Assembly: GCF_035984415.1 (NCBI RefSeq)
Contig: NZ_CP130721.1
Coordinates: 124,001 to 188,000 of the forward strand
Origin: Streptomyces sp. NBC_01296
GTDB lineage: Bacteria; Actinomycetota; Actinomycetes; Streptomycetales; Streptomycetaceae
Direction: 5' to 3'
Length of the DNA stretch: 64,000 nt
Below the pieces are notes generated by a model, which had not been told where the DNA came from, made no database searches, and worked only from the letters and a program-made list of their open reading frames with translations. Below, piece after piece: positions 6,680 through 15,600 of this stretch (position 1 is its first letter; every line of letters begins with the position of its first letter). A program made the translations under genes and the position numbers.

Positions 6680-9600
6680 ATGAGCAACGCCCAGGTGAAC
6701 AGCGGCGCCGCCGCACGCGTGCCCGCCGCGGACATTGCCGCCCGGCTGCGGGAGACGATCGCCGGACTCCTCGAGACCGGACCCGAAAAGGTGGACGAGC
6801 ACCGCTCCCTGCGCGACCTGGGCATGACCTCGCTCACGATCATGGCGATGCTGAGCAGCGTCGCCGAATGGCTGGGACGACCCGTCCCCGCCTGGGTCGT
6901 GTGGCAGTACCCCACCGTGGCCGCCCTCGCCGGCCACCTCGCGGGCGACGAACGGCCCGCGGCGGCCGCCGTCGCGCCCGCCCGCGTGCGCACCCACACG
7001 CACGAGCCGATCGCCGTCGTCGGCCTCGGCTGCCGGCTGCCCGGCGGGATCGAGACCCCACAGGAGCTGTGGCAGAGCCTCCTCGACGGCATGGACGCCG
7101 TACGCGAAGTGCCCGGCGACCGCTGGAACGCCGACGACTGGCTCGCCACGGACCCCGACGCCCCCGGCCGGATGACCACCCGCTGGGGCGGCTTCCTCGA
7201 CGACGTCGCCGGCTTCGACGCCGAACTGTTCCGCATCTCGCCCGCCGAGGCCCGCCAGATGGACCCGCAGCAGCGGATGATCCTCGAGACCGCCTGGGCC
7301 GCGATCGAGGACGCCCAGATCGTCCACGGCGACCTCGCGGGCAGCCGCACCGGCGTGTTCATCGGCACGATGGCGCAGGAGTACCACCTGGCCACCGGCG
7401 CCGACCCGCAGGACATCGCGACCCACTCCGCCGTCGGCTGGGACAACTCGATCATCCCGGCCCGCGTCGCCTACACCCTCGGCCTGCACGGCCCCGCCCT
7501 CGCCGTCGCCACCGCCTGCAGCTCCTCGCTGACCGCCACCCACCTCGCCGTCCAGAGCCTGCGCTCCGGCGAGTCCGACCTCGCACTGGCGGGTGGCGTC
7601 AACGTCATGCTCAGCCCGCACACCACCGTCGCCATGACGAAGTTCGGCGGCATGAACCCCGACGGCCAGTGCCGCGCCTTCGACGCCGACGCCGGCGGCT
7701 ACGTACGCGGCGAGGGCTGCGGCATCGTCGTCCTGCGCCGCCTGTCCGACGCGCTCGCCGCGGGCGACCGCGTCTACGCGGTCATCCGCGGCAGCGCCGT
7801 CAACAACGACGGCGCCTCCAACGGGCTCACCGCGCCCAACCCGCAGGCCCAGGCAGACGTCCTGCGCGCCGCCTGGGACGACGCCTCCGTCGCCCCCCGG
7901 CACGTCTCGTACGTCGAGGCCCACGGCACCGGCACCCTCCTCGGCGACCCCATCGAAGCCGAGGCCCTGGGCACCGTCTTCGCCCCGGGCCGTGAGGAGC
8001 CTCTGCGGATCGGCTCGGCCAAGACCAACTTCGGGCACCTGGAGCCCGCGGCGGGCGTCGTCGGCCTGATGAAGACCGCCCTCGCCCTGCACCACGGCGA
8101 ACTCCCCGCCAGCCTCCACTTCGAGACCCCCAACCCGCACATCGACTTCGACGCCAACCGCCTCGAAGTCGTCGCCGCCCGCCGCCCCTGGCCGCACGGA
8201 GGCCGCCGCTACGCCGGCGTCAGCGGCTTCGGCTTCGGCGGCACCAACGCCCACATCGCCCTCGAAGAGGCCCCGTACCGGCGGCGGATGCTCGTACCGC
8301 TCGCCGCCGACACCGACGAGGACCTGCGCGAGGCCGCCGAAGCCCTCACCACCCGCGCCGCCGGCAGCCACGGCTGGTACGCCCCCGAACTCCTCGCCCG
8401 CGCCACCGGCACCCGGCGCGTCGTCGCCGCCGTCAACCACCCCGACGAGCTCCCCGATGCCCTGCACGAGCGCCTCGACGCCCTCGCCGCCCGCACCCCG
8501 CGCAGGGCCGGCAGCCGCCCCGCGCTCGCCTTCTTCTTCTCCGGCCACGGCTCCCAGTGGCTCGGCATGGGCCGCGACCTGCTCGCCGAACCCGTCTTCC
8601 GGACCGCCCTCGACGCCTGCGACAGCGCGATCCACGACGTCACCGGCTGGTCCGTCGTCGAGGAGCTGCTCGCCGGGCCCGACGCCTCCCGGCTGGAGCG
8701 CACCGACGTGGTGCAGCCGGTCCTGTTCGCCGTCCAGGTCGCCCTCGCCCGCACCCTGGAGGCCTGGGGTCTGGAGCCCTGCACTGTCTTCGGCCAGAGC
8801 ATCGGTGAGGTCGCCGCCGCCGTCGTCGCCGGCGCCCTGCCCCTCGACGAGGGCGCCCGCCTCATCGGCACCTGGTCACAGCTGATCGCCGAACGCGCCG
8901 CCGGCCACGGGGCCCTCCTCGTCTGCGAACTCCCGCTGGAGCAGGCCCGGGAGACCGCCGCCCGCCACGGCGCGATCTCCCTCGCCGGCCACCTCGCCCC
9001 CGGGCAGAGCGCCCTGTCCGGCCCGCTGGACGCCGTCGCCGCCCTGGAGCGCGAGCTCGCCGAGTCGGGTGTGCGCAGCCAGCGCGTGCACATCGACTAC
9101 GCCTCCCACAGCGAGCAGCTCACCGACCTCGCCCCCGAACTGGAACGCCGCCTGGGCACCCTGCGCACCCGCGCCGCCGCCATCCCGTTCTGGTCGACCG
9201 TCACCAACGGCTTCACCGACGGCACCGGCCTCGACGCCGCCTACTGGGCCCGCAACATGTGCGCGCCCATGCTGATCGCCGAAGCCGTCACCGCCCTCGC
9301 CGCCATCGCCGACGAACGAGGCCTCGCCGTCGTCGAGATCGCCCCGCACCCCGTCGCCCGGCACTCCCTCAAGAGCACCCTGACCGCACTCGCCGAAGCC
9401 GGATCCGGCGCGGGCGGCGAGGGTACCCCGATCCCGGGCCCCTCCTGCGTGCTGGCCACCAGCCGCCGCGACCGCCCCGCCCGCCGCTCCCTCGAGGACG
9501 TCGCCGCCCGGCTGTGGTGCGCGGGCTACGACGTCGACTGGGGCGCCGTCACCGGCCGCCGCCGACAGCCCGCCGCCGCCGCTCCCGTCGCCGTGACCGT

Positions 9601-12600
9601 CTCCGGCAAGAGCCCCCGGGCCCTCGCCGCGAACGCCGCCCGCCTAGCGGACCGGCTGGCCGACGTCACCACCATCACCCTGCTGGACACCGCGTACACC
9701 GCCGCCGGCCGCCGCTCCCACCTCGAACACCGGGCCGTCGCCGTCGCCGCCTCCGCCCCCGAGGCCGCCGAGGCCCTGCGCGCCCTGGCCGCGGGGGCCC
9801 CGCACCCCGCCCTGGCCGAGGGCACCGCCCGCCCGGGCGACCTGGCGATGCTGTTCACCGGCCAGGGCAGCCAGCGGCTCGGCATGGGCCGCGCCCTCTA
9901 CTCCGCGTTCGACGTGTTCCGCCAGGCCTTCGACGAGGTGTGCGCGGAGCTCGACCGGCACCTGCGGATGCCGCTCGTGGCCGTACTGTTCGCCGACCCC
10001 AAGGGCGTTGACGCGGCCCTCGTCCACGAGACCGAGTTCACCCAGCCCGCCCTGTTCGCCGTCGAGGTCGCCCTGTTCCGGCAGTGGCAGGCCTGGGGCG
10101 TCACCCCGCGCGTCCTGGCCGGGCACTCCGTCGGCGAACTCGCCGCCGCCCACGTGGCCGGAGTGATCGGCCTCCCCGACGCAGCCCGCCTCGTCGCCGC
10201 CCGCGGCCGCCTGATGCAGGCCTGCGAACGCGGCGGAGCCATGGCCTCCGTCGAGGCCTCCGAAGCCGAGGTGCTGGACGCCCTCACCGCGGCGGCCGCG
10301 GACGGCCGGATCTCGGTCGCCGGGCTCAACGGCCCCCGCCAGACCGTGGTCAGCGGCGACGCCGCCGCCGTCGAAGCCGTCGTCGCCCGCTTCCGCGACC
10401 AGGGCCGCCGCACCCGCCGGCTGGAGGTCTCCCACGCCTTCCACAGCCCGCACATGGACGCGATGCTCGACGCCTACCGGGACATCGCCGAGAACTGCGC
10501 CTTCCACGCCCCGCAGATCCCCCTCGTCTCCACCGTCACCGGCACCTGGATGGGCCCCGAACTCGCCCCCGGCGAGGGCCTGCGCGACGCCGGGTACTGG
10601 GTCCGCCAGGTCCGCGAAGCCGTCCGCTTCGTCGACGCGATGGCCACCCTGGAGCAGGCCGGCATCGCCCGCTACCTCGAATGCGGCCCCGCCGCCGTGC
10701 TCTCGGCGATGGGCGCCGGCTGCGTCGAGGCCGAGACGCCGTTCATCGCCTCCCAGCGCGCCGACGACACCGACCCGGCCCGCACCCTCGTCCAGGCACT
10801 GGGCGCGCTCCACGTCAGCGGCGAACCCGTCGACTGGTGCAAGGTGTTCACCGGAACCGGCGCCGCCGTCACCGACCTGCCCCCGTATGCCTTCCAGCGC
10901 GAGCGGCACTGGATCGACGCCCCCGACCGGGCCCGGCGCACCCGCCCCGCCGCAGACGACGCCCTGTGGCAGGCCGTCGCCGCCGGCGAGGCCGAACGCG
11001 TCGCCGAGGTCCTCGGCCTCTCCGACAGCGTCACCGACAGCTCCGCAGTCGCCGCCCTGTTGCCCCACCTCGCCGCCTGGCGCGAACGCCAGGACCACGC
11101 GGACACCATCGCCGACTGGCTCTACGAGGAAACCTGGCACCCCACCACCCCCACCCCCGCCGAGGCCCCGGGTGCCTCCGGTGGGCACTGGCTGGTGGTT
11201 GCGCCGTTCGCCGCACAGGAGCTTGCGGACGCCGTCGGGGGAGCCCTCACCGACAGCGGCGCGACCGTGCACCGGCTCCCGGCTCACGAGGACCGCACCG
11301 CGTACGCGGCCGCGCTGGCCGAGCTCGGCGACCGGCCGCTCAGCGGCGTGCTCGCCCTCACCCCGGCCGACACCACCGCGCACCCCGCCCACCCGGCCAC
11401 CACCACCGGCGCCGCCCAGACGCTCGCCCTCGTCCAGGCCCTCGGCGACACCGCCGTCCGCGCCCCGCTCTGGATCGTCACCCAGGGCGCGGTCCACGCC
11501 GAACCGGCCGATCCCGCCCCCAGCCCCGAACAGGCCCTCGCCTGGGGCCTGGGCCACGTCATCGCCCTTGAGCACGGCGCCCGCTGGGGCGGTCTCGCCG
11601 ACCTGCCCGCCGACCCCGCCCGGGCGCTGGCCACCGCCCCGCAGCTCGCCGCCGCCGTCACCACCGCCTCAGCCGAGGAACACCTCGCCCTGCGCCCCGG
11701 CGCCCGCTACGTCCGCAGGCTGCGCCGCGCCACCGTGCCGGCCGCCGCCCCCTTCACCCCCCGCGGCACCGTCCTGATCACCGGCGGCAGCGGAGCCCTC
11801 GCCGGGCACCTCGCCCAGCGGCTCGCCGAACGCGGCGCCGAACACCTCGTCCTCGTCTCCCGCCGCGGCCCCGCCGCCGAAGGCGCCGCCGAGCTCACCG
11901 CCCGCCTCGAAGCCGCCGGCGCCCGCGTCACCCTCGCCGCCTGCGACCTCACCGACCGGGAGCAGACCCGCCGCCTCCTGGCCGGCATCGACGCCGGGCA
12001 GCCGCCGCTGCGTGCCGTCTTCCACACCGCCGGCATCCTCGACGACCGGCTCATCGACCGCATCGACACCGGGGCCCTCGCCGCCTCCGCGGCCCCCAAA
12101 CTCGGCGCGGCCCGCCTGCTCGCCGAACTCACCCGCGGACACGAGCTGGACGCCTTCGTCCTCTACTCCTCCGTCGTCGGCGTCCTCGGCAACCTCGGCC
12201 AGGCCAACTACGCCATGGCCAACGCCGCCCTCGACGCCTACGCCGCCACCCTGCGCGCCGACGGCGTGCCCGCCCTCAGCCTGGCCTGGGGCCCCTGGGC
12301 CGACGGCGGCATGACCCACGGAGCCGCCGAAACTCAGCTGCGCAGCGCCGGCCTCGCCCCCATGGGCGTCGCCCGCGCCCTGACCGCACTCGACGCCGCA
12401 CTCGCCTGCGGCCGCTCCCTCGTCGTCGCCGACATCGACTGGCAGCGGGCCGCCGCCGGCTACACCGAATCCCGCCCGCGCCCCTTCCTCGACGAGATCC
12501 CCGAGGCCCGCGCCGCCCTGGAGGCCCGCACAGGCCCGGCCGCCGCCGCCGGCGACGACACGAATCCGTTCCTGAGCACCGTCGCGGACCTGCCCGAGGA

Positions 12601-15600
12601 GCAGCGCGAAGCCCACGTACGTGGCGTGCTCGCCGCCGAGGCGGCCGCCGTCCTCGGCGTCAAGAACCCCGACTCCCTCGACCCGGAACGCGGGTTCAAG
12701 GACCTCGGCTTCGACTCGATGATGTCCATCGCCTTCGCCGGCCGGGTCCAGCGGCGCACCGCCGTCACCACTCCCAAGACGCTCGTCTTCGACTGCCCCA
12801 ACCTCCACACCGCCACCCAGTGGCTGCTCGCGAGGCTCGCCCCCGCCACGGCCGCCCCCGCCGCCGGCCGGCACGAGCCCCGGCCCGCCGGCCGCGCCGA
12901 CGAGCCGCTCGCCATCGTCGGCGTCGGCCTGCGCATGCCCGGCGGCGCCCACGACCTCGACAGCCTCTGGACCGTCCTCGCCGAAGGCCGCGACACCGTC
13001 TCCACCGTGCCCGCGGACCGCTTCGACATCGACGCCTTCTACGACGCCGACCCCGACGCGGAAGGCCACACGTACACCCGCCACGCCTCCTTCCTCGGAG
13101 ACGTCTCCCACTTCGACGCGGCCTTCTTCGGCATCAGCCCGCGCGAGGCCGAGCCGATGGACCCCCAGCACCGACTCCTCCTCGAAGCGGCCTGGAACTC
13201 CCTCGAGGACGCCGGGATCCGGCCCCGCGAACTGCGCGACTCCCGTACGGGCGTGTTCGTCGGCGCGGGCGTCGGCGAGTACGGCAAGTACCGCCAGAGC
13301 GGCGCCCCCGACACCTACACGCTGACCGGCACCCTGCCCAGCTTCAACGCGGGCCGCCTCTCCTACCACCTCGGCCTCCAGGGCCCGGCGCTGTCCGTGG
13401 ACACCGCCTGCTCCTCCTCCCTCGTCGCCCTGCACCTGGCCTGCGAGGCGCTGCGCAGCGACGAGTGCGAACTCGCCCTGGCCGGCGGCGTCCAGGTCCT
13501 CGCCGACCCGGGCTCCTTCATCGCGCTCAGCCGCTCGCACGCCCTGGCCCCCGACGGCCGCAGCAAGACCTTCTCCGCCGACGCCGACGGCTACGGCCGC
13601 GGCGAGGGCGTCGGCGTCCTCGCCCTCATGCGGCTCTCGGACGCGCAGGCGCAGAACCGCACGGTCCTCGGCGTCGTCCGCGCCACCGCCGTCAACCACG
13701 ACGGCGCCAGCAGCGGCATCACCGCCCCCAACGGCACCTCCCAGCAGAAGGTCGTCCGCGCGGCCCTCGACTCGGCCGGCCTCGCGCCCGCCGACGTCGA
13801 CTACGTCGAATGCCACGGCACGGGCACCTCGCTGGGCGACCCGATCGAGGTGCAGGCGCTGGCCGCCGTCTACGGACAGGGCCGTACGCCCGGGCAGGAG
13901 CTGGGGCTCGGCACCGCCAAGAGCGTCATCGGCCACCTGGAGTCGGCGGCCGGTGTCGCGGGCGTCTGCAAGGTGCTCGCCTCCTTCCGGCAGGACGCCC
14001 TTCCGGCCACCCTCAACAGCTCCCCGCGCAACCCGAACATCGCCTGGGACGAACTCCCGGTCCGGGTCGTCGACTCGCTCACGGCCTGGGAGCGGGACGC
14101 ATCGCGTCCGCGACGGGCGGGCGTGTCCTCGTTCGGCCTGAGCGGTACGAACGCCCACGTGGTCCTCGAAGAGCCGCCGACCGTGGCCACCCCGGCCCAG
14201 ACGCCGCCGGCCGACGAGACCACCCCGTACCCGGTGGTGGTGTCGGGCCGGGACGAGGCGGCGCTGCGTGAGCAGGCCGGCCGTTGGGCCGACTGGCTCG
14301 GGGGTCGGACCGAGCTTCCGGTGGCCGATGTGGCGGTGACGGCTGCGCGGCACCGTTCGCACTTCGAGTCGCGGGCGAGCGTGGTTGCTGCGGACTCGCC
14401 GGGTCTGGCGGATGCGTTGCGTGCGCTGTCCGAGGGCCGCTCGCACGATGCGGTGGTCACGGGTTCGGCTGCGCGCCGCGGCAAGGTCGTGTTCGTGTAC
14501 CCGGGCCAGGGCAGTCAGTGGGTGGGCATGGGCCGCGCGCTGCTGGCGGAGAACGAGACGTTCCGTCAGACCATTGATGCGTGTGATGTGGCGCTGCGTC
14601 CGTTCACGGGCTGGTCGGTGCGTGAGGTGTTGGCGGGTGAGGAGGGTGATCACCCGCCGTTCGAGCGGGTGGACGTGGTCCAGCCCGCGCTGTTCGCGAT
14701 GGGTGTGGGTCTCTCCGCGGTGTGGCGTTCGCTCGGGGTCGAGCCTTCGGCCGTGGTCGGTCACTCGCAGGGTGAGGTGGTTGCCGCGGTGGTGAGCGGT
14801 GCTCTCACTTTGGAGCAGGGTTCTCAGATCGTGGCGCAGCGTTCCCAGGCGGTCCTCGCCTGCGCGGGCCAGGGCGGTATGGCGCTGATCGAGCGTCCGG
14901 TCGGCGAGGTCGAAGGGTTCGTGGCCCCGTACGGCGACGCCCTGTCGGTCGCGGCGGTCAACACGGCCGGCTCCACCGTCATCTCGGGTCAGGCCGAGGC
15001 GATCGTGAAGATCGTCGCGGAGCTGTCCGAGCAGAACATCTATGCCCGCAAGATCAATGTGGATTACGCGTCCCACAACGCCCAGATGGACCCCCTGCTG
15101 CCCGCTCTCGGGTCAGGCTTCGAGGGGATCGTTCCGCAGTCCGCGGACATCGCGTTCTACTCGACGGTGACCGGTCAGGTCGCGGAGGGCACGGAGCTGG
15201 ACGGTGCGTACTGGTGCCGCAACCTGCGTGAGCCGGTCCGTTTCGACCGTGCCCTGAACCGGCTCCTCGATGACGGTCACGGTGTCTTCGTCGAAATCTC
15301 CGCCCACCCCGTCCTCTCCATGCCGCTGACCGACGGCAGCGCGGAGCGCGGCGGCATCGTCGTCGGCTCACTCAGCCGCCGTGACGGGACCCCGGCCCAG
15401 CTGCTGCGCAACCTCGGACTGCTCCACGTCCAGGGCCACGACCTCGACTGGGACCGCGTCCTCGGCGCCGGACATCTCGTACCGCTGCCCTCGTACGCCT
15501 TCCAGCGTGAACGGTTCTGGCTCCCCGTCCCGAAGGCGTCCGGCGACGCCGGCTCCCTCGGCCTCGAGGCCTCCCGGCACCCCTGGCTCGGCGCGGCCAT

